64,000 nt of DNA from Epiperipatus broadwayi (Eukaryota; Onychophora; Udeonychophora; Euonychophora; Peripatidae). Positions within the stretch are counted from its first letter, which is position 1. Each line of letters opens with the position of its first letter. Position numbers and translations under genes: made by a program. The notes beneath the pieces are model-generated. The model worked only from the letters and a program-made list of their open reading frames with translations. It did not search any database and had not been told where the DNA came from. The DNA is taken from NCBI GenBank assembly GCA_028023455.1, contig JAQFVV010006199.1, positions 5,470,972 through 5,534,971 of the forward strand, read 5' to 3'. This document shows positions 47,706-61,538 of this stretch, in pieces.

Positions 47706-50700
47706 AAATACTAAGCTTAAAGATTTCTAAGTTGACAGAGGTTTTAATTTAAATAAGTTTTTATAATTTAGTTTAATTTCTTTATTTTTAAAATGTTAAT
47801 TATTTTTAGTATACACGTGTATGCAGATGATGTGTATGTGTATAGAAAGATTAAAAAGTTTTGAAAAGGATTATTAATAAAAGTATTAATTATGTCAATA
47901 ATAATATTTTAAAAAGGGTATTTTAAATCAGAGACAATCTTGAAAATTTTTTAAGTAAAATGGTAAAAGTGTTTCTTTAAATAAAATAAGTTTGATTTAA
48001 TTTGTTTAATTCAGAGACTTGGGCGCCATATTGAATTTTTTAAAAACTGACTTCAGTCACAAATTTTCACAATAACTTCAGTTTTCGTAATGTTAGGGTA
48101 AAAAACTTTACACTGATAGAAAGTATAAAAACGAAGGAAAACAATGAGAGTAAGACAAATAATGATTACCATTAAAAAAAGTGAGGAAAATAATGATAAA
48201 TTAGAAATTATGAACAAAAATTAAATTAAGTTTAAATTATATCTTCATTGATAAATTTTTTTGTATTCCTCATAAAATTCTCATTCAAACCTTATACAGT
48301 CTTCTTATCTGAGATAATTCATACCTTCAGAATCTAAAAAAATAGTTGCATAAGGATTTTTATCACCCCAAAAATTATCAAATCTCTAAGTGTCTGTAAG
48401 AAAAAGATTCATTTTAATAAAAAGATACAAAATAAATCATTTCCAGAAGGTGGATATGCATTTGTCATCATAAAAATGGGCTTTTTATCTATCCAAAACT
48501 AGAAATTAAAGGCTATTTTCTGTATCAATGATAAGATTTATCTCTTCATTTTATATTTTTTGTATACACCAGTGATGTTTATATTTTTGTGCACACCAGT
48601 GATTCTATTTTGTTATATTTATTGTCCCTAAGAGATATGATTTATTTGCATACAGCTGATTTTCTAGCTACAGATTTAAAAATTATATGTTGCAAGATGT
48701 GGCAAAACTACTGGCCCCATTGCATGAGTACCAAGGCATATGCAAGAATCAAGATTTGATTCTTTGTCTGATAATATTCCATATGGTATACATAACTATT
48801 GTGGCTATCACCATACACATCACTTGAAACATCTCTTTATTGGTTTTAAGAGTTTATATTTTCACATGATGTTATAACCAGTAAATCATGTGATTGATTT
48901 ATCAACTGCAACCTTTCTTTACATCTAATAATCATTCTTAAAATTTACATTCCACTGCTCTATAATACCTTAATTAAAGTTTTTAGTTGTTTATAATGAT
49001 TATAAATTTGAATATAAAATAGTACTTGATTAAAAAACATTGTAATAAGTGTATACCAATTTAAAATAATGTACATAGAAAAATCTATACATATATATTG
49101 TGACCTTCAGTTCTTGCTGCAGAACTGCATGTTAAATTTAGCAGTAATATCTGTTTAAAAATATAGTTTATTTTATATGCAATAAGAGTTATTACAATAA
49201 TAGTAGTTAAAGTGCATTTATAATTTCTTAGTCATATCATAATTTACTATAAGACAGTATTAACTTAAAAACAATCTTGTATAATTATACTTTAATAATT
49301 TTTAGAAATGCTTAACCATGATATTATTATTTATTTAAAACATGATGTAGTTTACACATGCCTGAATAGTAAACTTAAAATAGTCTTAATTTAATTGTTG
49401 TATCTTTTATATTAACAGTTTGATGGCTAAGTTCGAGTTAACTTGAGAGTCCACTTTTAATAGTCTATTTTTCTTATTTTTAATGTTAAAATTATGATTT
49501 TGCACTTTTTTTAAAGGTTAAAAAAAGTTCCGTAAGATGCTGCCCTCTCTTAAATTATATTACAAAATAAAAAATCAATAAAATTGTCATTAAAGGCCTA
49601 ACAAAAAATGCAGCACTGCTTATTCTTGATTCTGATTGGCTGTTACCTTTCAACAACAAAGAAAATGAATTGTCAATAACTAAAGAGTTATGATTTCTTT
49701 TCTTTCATTTTGAAAATGATAAATGAATGTTTTAGACCATTTTAAAAGTATTTTTTGACAAATTATAAATTATTTTGATAAAATATGCTAAAAATAAAAT
49801 TATTTTAGAAAAATAATCAAGACTTTAGCAAAAGTTATCTATTTTCAGCAGCATAAAATTGGGAAAAAAATCACTTACATCATGAAACTGTTTGGTTGGT
49901 TACTATGTTTATTTAAGATTTGCCGCTATCTAATATTTTTATAATTATAAATAAAAATGTATTTTTGAAAAAATTTTCATTCACTTTCCTAACTTGACAA
50001 ATGATTAATATACTTTTTACAAATGAAACTAAAGTGAATATAATATTAAAAGATAAATATATTTTGACGCTTGAGTTTGTGAGTTGACCAATTAGAATTT
50101 TAGAGTTTTACCTCACTCGGTCAATAAAATTAATCATACAGTGAATGAGTTAAATCAAAATATTTTAAAAGAACTTTAACTTAAGTTTAAAATTTAGAAA
50201 ATGCCTTAAATATTTAAGCTAGTTTTAAATAAAATGTGATATGTATTTTTTTAATATTATGGCTAATCCACATACAATTTAATTAGAAGTGCAGTTATAA
50301 ATGCTAATTTAGTGATATTATAAACTAGTTTTTAATTTTATAAAATCCTAACGTTTATAATTAAGAATTTTATCTTTTAAACCAATAGTTAAATAATGTA
50401 TTTAAATTATTATTCCTTGGTAAAGAATTAAACATTACTATGTGTGAGTGCATGTATGAAATTTGTTAATTCTTTAAAATACTTCCTGGTTGTAAAGTTA
50501 ATTTAAGTATATAATACTTTAAATTGTATCTATTTTTAAAAATATATACTGTATAAATTCCACAATGTTGTGAGAATTTAAAAAAAACACAATAAAAAAT
50601 GAAATGTATTAAACAATGATTTTTTATTACTGTAATCAATTTTATTCCAATAAGTAATCTGTTAAATAATTATTTAAAAAGGTGTAATATTTAATTATTC

Positions 50701-53389
50701 TGTCTAGACAATAAAGTCTGGAATTTTCTAGAATATGTTTATTAGATTTATTTTTAAAAATTTATATCCAGTAACTAAAAAATTATGACCATTTAATTAA
50801 TTAAGTCATTTGGAATGGATAGTTGTCAATCATCCAATCAATTTCTATTACACAACTTACTCTATAAAAGTCTGGTTTGTTAAACTGACACACACATCTC
50901 ATTTTTCTTTAGCATTTTCAAGCTGTAAATTTTCATAACTAATTTTTATTTGCTTAAGTAAATTATGCAGTGCTAAAATAATTATTCATTCAGGTATTCA
51001 TTTAACCTTGCTTTCAAAACTTCCATTATAACTTCACTAAGGAAAATTGTTCTATAGCTCATGTGTACATTTCATAAATTGACATATTGCCCAATCATAT
51101 GAAGACAGTGGTATGCATTGTAAGAAGTTTTATTAATTCCAATTTATTTGTTTTATTATATTCAAACTTTATTTTAAGAAGGATAATTCTTAAATTAAGT
51201 GCTAGAATTTTTAAATCATTTTTTTATTAATTCTAAAAATAACTTATCAGCTACTTTTAAAAGAACTTTAGAAACAATGTTTATTCGAATATTGAATATC
51301 ACTATCATTTCCAGAGCAGTCTCTTTTTGTTTTAATTTAAAATTACTATTAAATTTGAACTTTTATCCAAAATAGTAGAACCCTGAAAATGATAAAGGAA
51401 TTTAAAAATGTTAATTATTAATGCATACATGTATATTTATAGTCATTAACAAATTATTCAACTACATATTTTATGAATACTCATTTAAAAAGTATAATCA
51501 CATTAGAATTATTAGAAAAAAGTTGTTTGTTTTTTCATTCATAAAATTTGATACATGCTTTATTTTTAAAGAAAAATATTATAAACTATTTGCTACAAAT
51601 ATATTATTAATAAAAAATACATTATTTATGCATTTTACTATAAACAAAGTTTATGCTGCTAAATGCTATAGATGAAAATATGTTTTACTCAAAGTTTCAC
51701 TAAAATAATTTTTGAAAGAAAAATATAACCAGAATTTGAACTAATGCTTATTTATTCTGTGTACTATTAATAAAAGACTCATATTTATTATGTGTTCTGT
51801 ATTATTCATGAAATGCCTTATTTAAAAAAAAAAGAAAATGAAATTTTATTTATTGTAATTTGTTTTTGCAAGAACCTTGCTTTATTCATCAACATATTTC
51901 ACAAATGCTAATTTTATAAAAATAATTATTATTGCACTTGCATTATTTAAGGGAATGAAGTCTATTTTCAATGTATTTTGCTTCATGTTATTAAACTATG
52001 TTTGCTCTTCAAAAGGTTTATTTAAATTTGTTGCCATACTCTATCTGCTCTTTGGAAATATTGATTTTTACAATTCCTCACCAGACTCCATATAGAATAC
52101 TTACTCTTCATTTACATCCATCAAAAAATTATAAACAGTGTTCTTCAAAAAAATATTAATCTCATTTATTTGATGTATTACTTAAAATTTACAATGCTCA
52201 ATGTATCATTATTTGACATATTATTATAAATTTATGCAATGCTTATAGTATTCATCATTTTACATATTTAGTCTACATTAATCCATTTAGAATGGCTCTT
52301 TTTGTTTGTGCCAATAACTTTAAATTTCTGCTTACTTCATATTTTAAATTGCTGTTATTGTTTAAGTTTACAATGCCATCTGGATATCCTGTAGAAACTT
52401 CAGTATACCCAAGAACTTTTATTTGACTTTATCGTGTAATGATGTGAGTATCAATATTTAAGGACTCTTTATTTCATTTGATAAATGGGTATAAAATATT
52501 TAGTTTAATATTTATTTTTATTTTATATGGTTTATATTCATTTGTATCTGTTTAGATAGTTACTGGTTGGTTTCTAATTACATAATTATCCCATTTAGCT
52601 TTGAGAATTATTTCATTTATATCTGTCTATATGATTTTATGTATAGATTTAACATATATTTTTCATGTTAAGTTCTCAGAATATTAATAGTGTACCAAAT
52701 ATTTCCAGTATATTATTGAAGCTATATATATGCTTCTTGTCAATTTATATTTAAATCATTTTAAATCTTCTTTAGGGAAATTTTATTTTATTAAACATTT
52801 ATTAAAGATTAATAAGAATTAAATTTTATTTTATTAAATTTACTAAAGGTATGTTTGTGTGTGTCTGTGTACAATTCTGATAAACACTTAATTTAAAAAA
52901 TTCAGCTAATTAAAATTCTGAACATTTTATTTTACTAAAATTTATAAAAGAAGATTAATTATAGAGCATAAGTGCATTTATAATTGTTATTGAAACCTTA
53001 TCTAATTAGTGAAAAATAAAATAATCACCTTGTATTATATATTTGCAAGAATGTTTACAATGTTTGGTGTTGAGGTACTGGAGGAAAAATGCAAGTAAAC
53101 AAATAGTATTTGGAATTTTAAAATTTTATTAATTAATAAACAAGTACAGAATTTAATTGAAATTAAGCTGATCAAAATTATTATCAGCAAAAATATTTTT
53201 TTAATTAAAATTAATCCAGATACCTTTTGACAAAAATTGTAGAAATATCTCAGCAAATATAAAAGCATAGTTCTCCATGAAAAATTCTTCAAGATATTCA
53301 GGGAAGAGAAATTATTCAAGATTATCAACAAAAGTTTTTAAGAATTCATTAATTTTTTGGATGCTAAAAATCATGCAGAATGACCAATG
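47706..53389. other. AT-rich DNA, no gene recognised
   Basis: About 5.7 kb without recognisable protein similarity. At 48556-48613 a ~30-bp unit ending CACACCAGTGAT is tandemly duplicated. A ~80-bp stretch at 52625-52705 reappears at 55568-55645. Open frames at 51421, 51877 and 53035 are hydrophobic, low-complexity and without motifs. Confidence 0.5.
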
Positions 53390-53765
53390 AGTAGAAGCTT
53401 GCATCTACTTCTCCTTCTCCATCTATGGAGAGCTTGAGCTCAGAATCCCATTGCAGTTGGTAAAATACTGCACATCTGAAGTTTGTTAACCTGTGTTCCT
53501 GTGCCAATCTTCTCACCCTTGTAAATCAATTCAGCCTGATGATCTGCCATGCCATAATTTCAGAAATAAGATGCCACCTAGTCAATTATCCCACTTTCAG
53601 TCAGTTGCTATTCCAAAGAACTAGTCTATTTCCATAATAACCAATTACTTATCAATACCTAGGAATGGGACACACCATTTTTAATACCTTGCTGTGTTTA
53701 TTTTAAAATCCTTTGCAAAGATAATAAAAGCAGGAGCATTTGAACATGAGACTCTGTACCCCCAT
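53390..53765. other. ~375-bp island of less AT-rich, unidentified sequence
   Basis: From AAGCTTGCATCTACTTCTCC to about GACTCTGTACCCCC the base composition is clearly richer in G and C than in the flanks. No open frame of note, tRNA boxes or inverted repeat is visible. It could be a transposon fragment or a decayed exon. I cannot assign it. Confidence 0.4.
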
Positions 53766-54618
53766 ATATCAGAAAAACAATTCATATGTATCTAATTGTT
53801 CTCTTTTACTTGTATTATTTATTTTTTTTAATTTTTTTTTATATTTTTACTTTAATATTATAAATTAATTTATATCATTAAGAATGATCGAATAGATTGC
53901 TAAATGCAGTCATTCTTAAAGTTTATATATATGCTAGATTTATTATTGGAGAATCAGGTGTCATAGGGCTATTTTGTAAATACATTTTCATTTCTTAAGT
54001 TTCAAGAAGTACCCCCCCCCCCCCAAAAGAAAGCTAATTAGTCAAAAGCACAAAGACATTTTAAACTCCTGTCCCTCAACTGGCTTGAAGACTTTTGTTT
54101 TTCTAAAATACAGTCAGCCATGCTGTCAATTGAAACTTTACTTGTGCAATTATAAACCTATGTTTTTTCTTAACAATTATAAAAATCAGTTGAATAAGTT
54201 TTAAAAACAATGTTAAAAATAAGAGCAAATTTAAAATTTTTTTTTGAAAGGACAAATATATGTCATTTATTTTAATATGTTAGCCTCACAAATGCTTCTT
54301 TATAATGACATATATCATATCACAAACATTGAGATAATGAATAAAGTATTTCTTAATATGTATGTGTGTACAATCTTTAGATCTGATCTTTAATTAAGCA
54401 GGAACTATTATCTTTATTGCTTTTTTTCAGTATTTATATATGGTAAACTGTTCGGCCTTAATTTAGCCAAATAAAGTAATATATGGCCACTTGTTTAAAT
54501 TTATAATTTGGCTACTCATGCTTGTTTCTTTGTAATAACCATCATAAATTCTAGGCTTTCACTCTCTGCTTTAAATTGCATTGCTGAGTTATATATATTA
54601 TTTTATTAGAATATTTGT

Positions 54619-54920
54619 TCTGGAAGCAGACATTTATTCCTGCTTTGTGGAAATGGATTTGCTGCATATTCTTTAGATATGGTCATGCCAAGGCGGATGT
54701 ATCTCATACTTTCATAATCGAAGAATCTGCACTATTATCCATAATATTATTATCAATGAAGACAAATTTTCTGCTTTATAGTAATAAGATTGTTACTGGT
54801 TGTGGAAGCAGATGTTCATTTCTGCTTCATATGACCTTTGATCCAATGAAATTCCTGGATATGGCCTTGCCAATACAGATATATCCCAACTCTGTTTCAT
54901 CATTGGATATTCTCCTGTTT
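54619..54920. repeat. Diverged tandem repeat of ~184 bp
   Basis: TGGAAGCAGACATTTATTCC at about 54621 and TGGAAGCAGATGTTCATTTC at about 54803 start two copies. They continue with TAGATATGGTCATGCCAAGG against TGGATATGGCCTTGCCAATA and share the following TATCTCATACTTTC-like block. The 135-codon frame across it (54615-55022) therefore has two related halves. Its composition and lack of motifs make a real protein unlikely. Confidence 0.6.
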
Positions 54921-55853
54921 TTGATAACCTCACACTATGTTCAGTATTTTCTTTTATACATTTTTAAAGCCTTATGTTGCAAGCATGTAGCCAATTATAT
55001 TTCCATTGCAGCCATCTATTAATGATTATGATTTTAATTTATTTAAGCAAATGCTTCTATCTTATCTCTGCTTGATTATTAATTAAGAAGATAAGCTATC
55101 ATAAAATGTCCATCCTGGAGAACCTATATAGTCCCTCTATTTGATGTATTTAGTGATAATTAACTGTTTAGACACTATTTAATTTTTTTCTAAACTTATA
55201 ACAGACTCAATATAGATTGTAAATCTAGCCCTATAAACTTTTAATTCATTTTGATTCTATTGTGTTTATTGTTACTAATAAATTTACTTATGTACACATT
55301 ACCTCTTGCTTTTGTGTCTTATTTATCACAATTAATTTTTTGTATAGTTTTAAGGATCTCTTGTATCTCTCTGACCTCAGCAGGATATAAGAAAAAGGGC
55401 ATATATGCTAACATAAGATGTGGTAGTCATGTGAAAGTTGTCCTGTGGGCATAAGTAATGAGGTTCAGCTTTGTATTGTTTGTGGTAATATTTATATCAA
55501 TGTTCACAGACGTGCAAGTTAGTGAACATTGTTTGGTTTTTAAGATTAGTTTGCTAACTATACAAATCTGATTTTATGTATAAGTTTAACATGTATTTTT
55601 ATGTTAAGTTCTCAGACTACTAATAGTATACCAAATATTTTAAAGTGTATTATACTTGTTATTTGTTGGAGTTATTTTGATTGTGTATAAATGTTTGAGG
55701 AGTTCATGAAGTTAATGTATATTTGACTATTAAATTGCTTTGCCAAAATTTTAAGTGTTAGCTATATTTTTGCCATATTTATTTATTTTATCAGTTTTAC
55801 ACATCACTTATTTGTTATTTTAAGAGATGGTAGTGCTTTTTTTCTCTCTTATA

Positions 55854-55963
55854 GATTATTGTCTTATGTCAGTAAGTTTTATTATATTTTTGTAATATTA
55901 AGTATAATGATTATTGTCTTATGTCAGTAAGTTTTATTATATTTTTGTAATATTAAGTATAAT
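55854..55963. repeat. Perfect 55-bp tandem duplication
   Basis: 55854-55908 (GATTATTGTCTTATGTCAGT and on to AGTATAAT) is repeated exactly at 55909-55963. This is a recent slippage or duplication. Confidence 0.95.
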
Positions 55964-57849
55964 GCTATATTTAGGCAATCCCCTCTTTTGATGGTTCATT
56001 CACATATTTCATGACTAGAGACAATGTTCTAGCTTTTTGTTGTCCTCATGTGTAGGTACTTACTTGATTTCATGCCACCATCCTATATTTACTTTACTTT
56101 TTCAATCCCTTGATGTGGATCTTAATGATATATTTATTTAAAGTCATGTATAATGCACAACCATGACTTTATTCTGACATTGGTATGTTTGAAAGTGATG
56201 GGTAATACCAATCTTGCCTTCAGCTGCATTCTTTGTAAATCAGAGATATTTTTGATGTGCAAGTCTTGTTGATGTGCCTAGCTAGCATGTTCAGATGTTT
56301 TAAAACTCGATAAAATATTTGTTATTAAATTTATAATTGTTCATGTGGCTACATGAAAATTTATACATCTTCTTGTCTTCTTCAATATTCATCACTACCA
56401 ATAGATGGTAAGATTTTATCGTAGTGTTATTGAATACATTTCATATAGGGCCTGTATAATAGTAAGTGAAATTATTAAAAGTAAGATGTTAATTAAATCT
56501 TTGAAAGTCATATTAAAATTTCTAATTAAATGATAAATTTTGCTATGTTTTTAAATTGCAACTCATAATTTTTCTTTTATATTTTATTTTTCTTCTGGGA
56601 AATTTTATACTTTATAAAGTTTATTCAATAGCTTGATGTTAGCTTTTTCAATGTTATAAGTACCAATAAATGTTATTTTAATTATTAATTCATGATTATT
56701 CATTTTATTTTATCATCATTTGCATTCCCATAAATCTAGTATTATCATACGACTTTGTTTATTTTATGCATTGGTAGTACAAGAGGACAAATAAATATAA
56801 TATAAATGTCTAAATTATATTACTAATGTTAAGATAACATCAATGGAGAAGAATTATTTTATTTATCTTAAATTAAACTGATAAGATCATTTTATTCATC
56901 AATTATAAAATCACTATATATTTTGAATTAAGATCATAAGATTGCCTTATTTTATTTTAATCCTAAGATGAGAAGAGGAAATCTATTGTTGTGATATTTG
57001 GATAAAAATAAAATTCCTCTGCACAATATCACGAGTGTTATCCTAGTATGTTATAATTATTTTTAATGTAAGAGTTTTTCATGTTTAATTTTAATTCTAA
57101 ATTTAATAATTATTTGATTTAATAAGATATCCTAAAAGCAAGATCGCATCTTGCTATTATTTGTCACTAGGATCACACTCTTCGTTGGTTTTAAAAAAAT
57201 AAAATAATAATAAGATTATTGATTATTGAATAATTCTTTATTAAAAGAACCCTGAGATTTATTTATAAAAAATATTTTAAAAAAGAATTGCCATGCTTAA
57301 GATAAAAATTATTCTAAGACAGGATTATATGGTAGAGAAGACAGAAGTTATTGCTATACCTTAGATCTGATGTTTAGACTTTAGAAAAATAATTATGATT
57401 ATAAGATTTAATGCTAGTTTATAAGATGTGTTAAATGTAGAGTATTTGTTGTGCTGCTTAAGATTTTAAAAGTTATTGTGTTTAAAAAAGAGAGTAAGAG
57501 AGCTCTCCTCCTGATATGTTCACATTTGTCATGATGCACATCTTTTTCTTATAGCAGCATATACATAAGAGCTAGTCTATGTAGTTTTTGAACTTAAAAA
57601 TTTTGGGGCTGTTAATACTTCATCACCTTTCACATCTCTTTTTAAGATCACACCAAATTTATTGCACATCTCCATTGATTACAATATATATGTAAGAAAT
57701 AGAAACAATTATTGGTAATAAAAATTCAAATATAGAAAACATAACAGCATTATATAAAGTTCCATATTTACGCATATGTATATTGTAATTCTTTGAAATA
57801 TTGCAATTAATTCATCAAAAATAGAAAAATAAAGGAATCATTATTCTCT

Positions 57850-60400
57850 AATATAAATGCTAAAGTATGTAAAGAATTGATGATGGAGTGAATGAGAGAT
57901 ATGGAATGGGAAAAGGCATAAAGTAGTCAGACAAAATTGATTAAATTTCTGCAGTATAAATGATTTAATCATCACAACTTAGAAAAGAAGAAAATATACA
58001 TAGACACTTTCAGATGATGTTATTAGAAACCAAACTGACTTTGTAGTAGATGAAAAATAAAAAATTATTAAAAGTGCAAGGCATATCTAGATGATGATTT
58101 AGATATACAACATTGGATTTTTATTTTGAAAAAGATGAAATTCCACAACATCAAGAAAGAAATATTAAAAAGGTCAAACATAGATAGCATACTGATAAAT
58201 CATCAAGGTATATTTGTGATTTAATAAATCAATTTAGATGCTTAACTGGACATAAAGGCATAGAAGAACACTGTCAGTTAATATAAATCAACATTTTGGT
58301 GATTGCATAGAGATTATATGATGAAAGAATAATAAGAATGACTTATTTGTTAATAATGAAAGCAATTAAAGTAACTAATGATAAAAGAAGGCTCAAGAAG
58401 GATGATCTCATATAATTGTAAAATATGCAGAGTTAAAGTGACATGTGCAGAAAAGCATTAAAAAAGACAAAGAAGAGAATATAACAACTTATGCACATAA
58501 CTTAAAAGATAGGGTAGAGTAATAATATTAAGATGTTTCAGATTGTGGGAAAAACTTGTAGAAAAGTTTATTTAAAGATTACTTATGACAAAGACAAAGC
58601 TGGCTAGACTATTGATAGATTCTAAATAAATGGTCAGTTGATGGAAATTTGTGAAGACATACATAAAATTGACAGTATAAAGTATCCATTATCACATGAT
58701 CACTATTTCTTATACTAGCACATAATTGTTATTAAACAAGGCAAAATTCTCCATACAGTAGTGCCACCCTGTGCCAACCAGAGTAATCAATGGATGCCAG
58801 AAGGGCTTGTGCATAAAATTCCTATCTAGTGCATACTCATCCAATATCCTCAGACTAGTTTTTCGCTTGTGGCCTTTGTCAGTGAGGAGACTTGGATCTG
58901 AAAGCACTGCACTTAGATGTTAAGATCTAATGCAACCCTCCAGCAGTCACCTTTTATCTCTACTTAACTACAAAACTATGAGAATGAATTTGAAAACACA
59001 ATAATATCTTTAATTAAGCTCAATGGCTTATATTAGACACCAAAATCTATGGGTGCTGAACTGAGTTCAGACCCATATGACTATATAAGCTATTGAGCTT
59101 AGATTGAAGATATTGTATTTTCAATTTCATTCTCATAGTTTTGTAGTTAAGTTGAAATAAAAGGTGGCTGCTGGAGGGTTGCATTAGATCCTAAGATCTA
59201 GGTGCAGTGCTCTCAAATCCAAGGCTCTTCATGAGCCAGAAACTAGTCTGGGGATATTGGATGAGTAGGCACTAGATAGTGATTTTATGCACAAGCCTTC
59301 TGGCATTCATTGATTAATTACTCTGGTTGGCACAGGATGGTACTACTGTATGGAGAGTTTTGCCTTATTAAGTATCCATTATACAATATTAATAGTTGTC
59401 ATACCTATGGACAGAGACATTCAAGGAACAAGAGATTCTTTTATGGATAGATTACATAAATTGATCTTGACTGAAATGGAAAATTAACCTTAGGACAGGA
59501 TTTCAGCAACTTCTGTTCTAATACTGAAGTCAATATAACAATTGTAGGACAATATGTTTAGCTTCATGTAATGTTGAGCAGAAAGCAGGCAAAGATGGAA
59601 CAGAAGATAACACAGAAGCAAGAAAATTTTACACCATGATAAGAAAGAGATTAGATAACTAATCTAACTATTATCTTCAGTATAAATTATCAAAAGGCTT
59701 CTGATTCCATGTGTCATTCTTTGGATAGCAGTGTTGAACATGAGATATTCAACATATTTAGTACAGCTATTATCTTTCTTATATAAGACAAATGACCAAA
59801 ATATAAGAAGTGTAGAAAAACTCAGATTAGTTTGCCAAGATAAAAATAACAGGGGTGTGTGTTATTCCCATATTTATTTAGTATTATATTAGAGGCTGAA
59901 TTAAAAGAAGTTTGAATAGTTTTTAAAATGAGATTTAGTATTGGAGAAAGATGAATATGCAATTCGATGTGAAGAGGAGAAGAGATAAAAATCCCAGTAG
60001 ATTAAGTCAGAGCAAGAGCAGAATATGGACTGAGTATAAATATAAGCTGGACAAAGGTGGTGCAATTAATTAGCCAGAGAAATAACAGAGGAAACAGCTG
60101 AAACAGGTTTCAGATTTGATCTGAACTTTAGATCAAATTGAGGTTGTTAAGGTCATGTAGAGATAAATGCATAACTACTATTGACATCAAGGATGTTTAC
60201 AAAATTTTATGACATATGGACAAACAAAGACACAAGTATGCACACAACTGGAGACTTCAACATGGCCTATTGCAATGTATAGATGCTAGATATGGACATC
60301 GAGAGAACAAGAGAGGACAAGGATTGATTTTTTGAAATGTATTATTGAAGAATTTTTGGTATATTTTGGGCAAGTAAATGGTATAAAATTTAAAGAACTA
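57850..60400 (+). pseudogene. Decayed RTE-like LINE, interrupted by a palindromic element
   Basis: Fragments in several plus-strand frames recall LINE ORF2. Near 57980-58085 R-K-Y-T-x-T-L-S-D-D-V-I-R-N-Q-T-D-F occupies the place of the endonuclease W-x-S-P-D-G-x-x-R-N-x-I-D-Y motif. Near 59850-59910 G-C-V-L-F-P-Y-L-F-S-I matches the reverse-transcriptase block G-C-V-L-S-P-x-L-F-N. Between and after these the coding is heavily broken by stops and frameshifts. A palindromic element (58693-59369) splits it. Neither the 5' start nor the 3' end is defined; the limits given are where purine-rich, decayed-coding character is visible. The family may be the same as that of the tail at 3.7 kb, but the C-terminus was not found here. 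Confidence 0.55.
58680..59382. mobile_element. Palindromic element nested in the LINE, 13-bp duplication
   Basis: Perfect direct repeats AAGTATCCATTAT lie at 58680-58692 and 59370-59382. Between them, arms of about 290-300 bp (58734-59036 and 59083-59368) are inverted copies with a ~46-bp spacer. Landmarks are CAAGGCAAAATTCTCCATAC on the left and GTATGGAGAGTTTTGCCTTA on the right, and inner AAGCTCAATGGCTTATA against TATAAGCTATTGAGCTT. The left side has ~41 bp of extra sequence before the arm begins. It is not related by sequence to the composite palindromes. The 13-bp duplication length points to LINE-type target-primed integration or an unusual transposase. Confidence 0.75.
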
Positions 60401-61538
60401 TAACAGTTTTATGATGAATAAATAGCAAAATAACTAAGATAACTGATCATATAGGACAACTCTTGATAAGAAAGTCCTAAGGAAAGAATTGACCTGGATT
60501 AAAAGAAATAAAAAGTTTACTTGATCATTATATCAGGGATCTTTATGAAATATTAGATGTCTTTTTTACTGTGAGCTTTAAATTGCTAGAGATGATGATA
60601 CATTAAAAATTATATATTTAAGTTTTTATTTAATTTGCAAAATTAATAAGATATGCACTAAAATACGCGCACACACAAAAGACACTTAAAATACGTGTTG
60701 GTAAATATATATTACATGAATAATATAAATATTATACGCTATACAAATAAATTTTACTTTAATTTTATTTACCCCCCTTTTTAAATTAATGGATCAGTCC
60801 ACCAGACTAACATTTCAAGTACTATATCATTAAAATAGGACATTCACCTATAACTAATAACTAGATAGAGGTCACGTTTAACCTCACAGCAGGAAAAATG
60901 AGAACTGAAGTTAAGTTTCATTACTTTTTTCTTATAAATATAAGGGGAAAAAAACTACGCTACTGACACACTAATATGATACCAATTAAGTCAATGACAA
61001 TTTACTTGAGATTAGTTTTAAAATCATCATTAGTGATTTTAGGTGTGTGGGGTGTGTGTAACAAATGTGTATCAAATATTACACGAAAGAAAAAGTGTTC
61101 AACGAAATGTTCTAATACTCATTCATACACGTAATATTAATAAAATATTTACATATATATTATGTATAATTAATTTTATTAAGCTATAGTAATGGCAGCA
61201 ATCAATGTTAATTAAAATGGAAAAAAAAAGTAGTCAATATAAAAAAGAATAAAGATATGCCATTAATTATACATATATATTAACAGCAGTTATCTGCTAA
61301 AAGGCAAATCTCACATACGGCATCAGATAGCATTCGGCAAGCCTTTCCTACTCTACTATCAAATTTTCGTAGCTATTTTTTTTTTGAGTCTATCAATCGA
61401 TTTTTTTGCCTCACAATTCTTTCCAATAAATTCTTCACAGTTTTTCCACTTCTAAAGTTGCTTTTTTTTTCTTTTTATAATTTTCTCAAAAAAAAAACCC
61501 CCCCCAAAAAAAACATCTTTTTTTCGCTTATTTTACAC
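60401..61538. other. AT-rich DNA, no gene recognised
   Basis: Nothing conserved was recognised. The first ~100 bp may still belong to the decayed LINE. A poly-A/poly-C/poly-A run is at about 61488-61513. Confidence 0.5.

Larger units (their letters stand above)
52625..55645. repeat. Dispersed ~80-bp direct repeat pair (52625-52705, 55568-55645)
   Basis: Both copies read GATTTTATGTATANNTTTAA through ATGTTAAGTTCTCAGA and AATAGTNTACCAAATATTT. Identity is roughly 85-90% by eye. They are about 2.9 kb apart in the same orientation, the mark of an unidentified repeat family or an old duplication. Confidence 0.6.
53766..57849. other. AT-rich DNA with two tandem duplications, no gene recognised
   Basis: Apart from the tandem repeats at 54619-54920 and 55854-55963 and a 13-C run at 54012-54024, nothing conserved was recognised. 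Short hydrophobic frames have no motif. Confidence 0.5.

Noticed and set aside
54012-54024. Run of 13 cytosines
   Set aside because: A simple homopolymer. No associated structure or repeat was found.
54615-55022. 135-codon frame with several cysteines
   Set aside because: It spans a diverged ~184-bp tandem repeat, has no recognisable motif, and its composition matches the surrounding noncoding DNA.
61488-61513. Poly-A/poly-C/poly-A tract just left of the hAT end
   Set aside because: It lies outside the terminus and shows no link to the element. Simple-sequence noise or a sequencing-prone tract is sufficient explanation.
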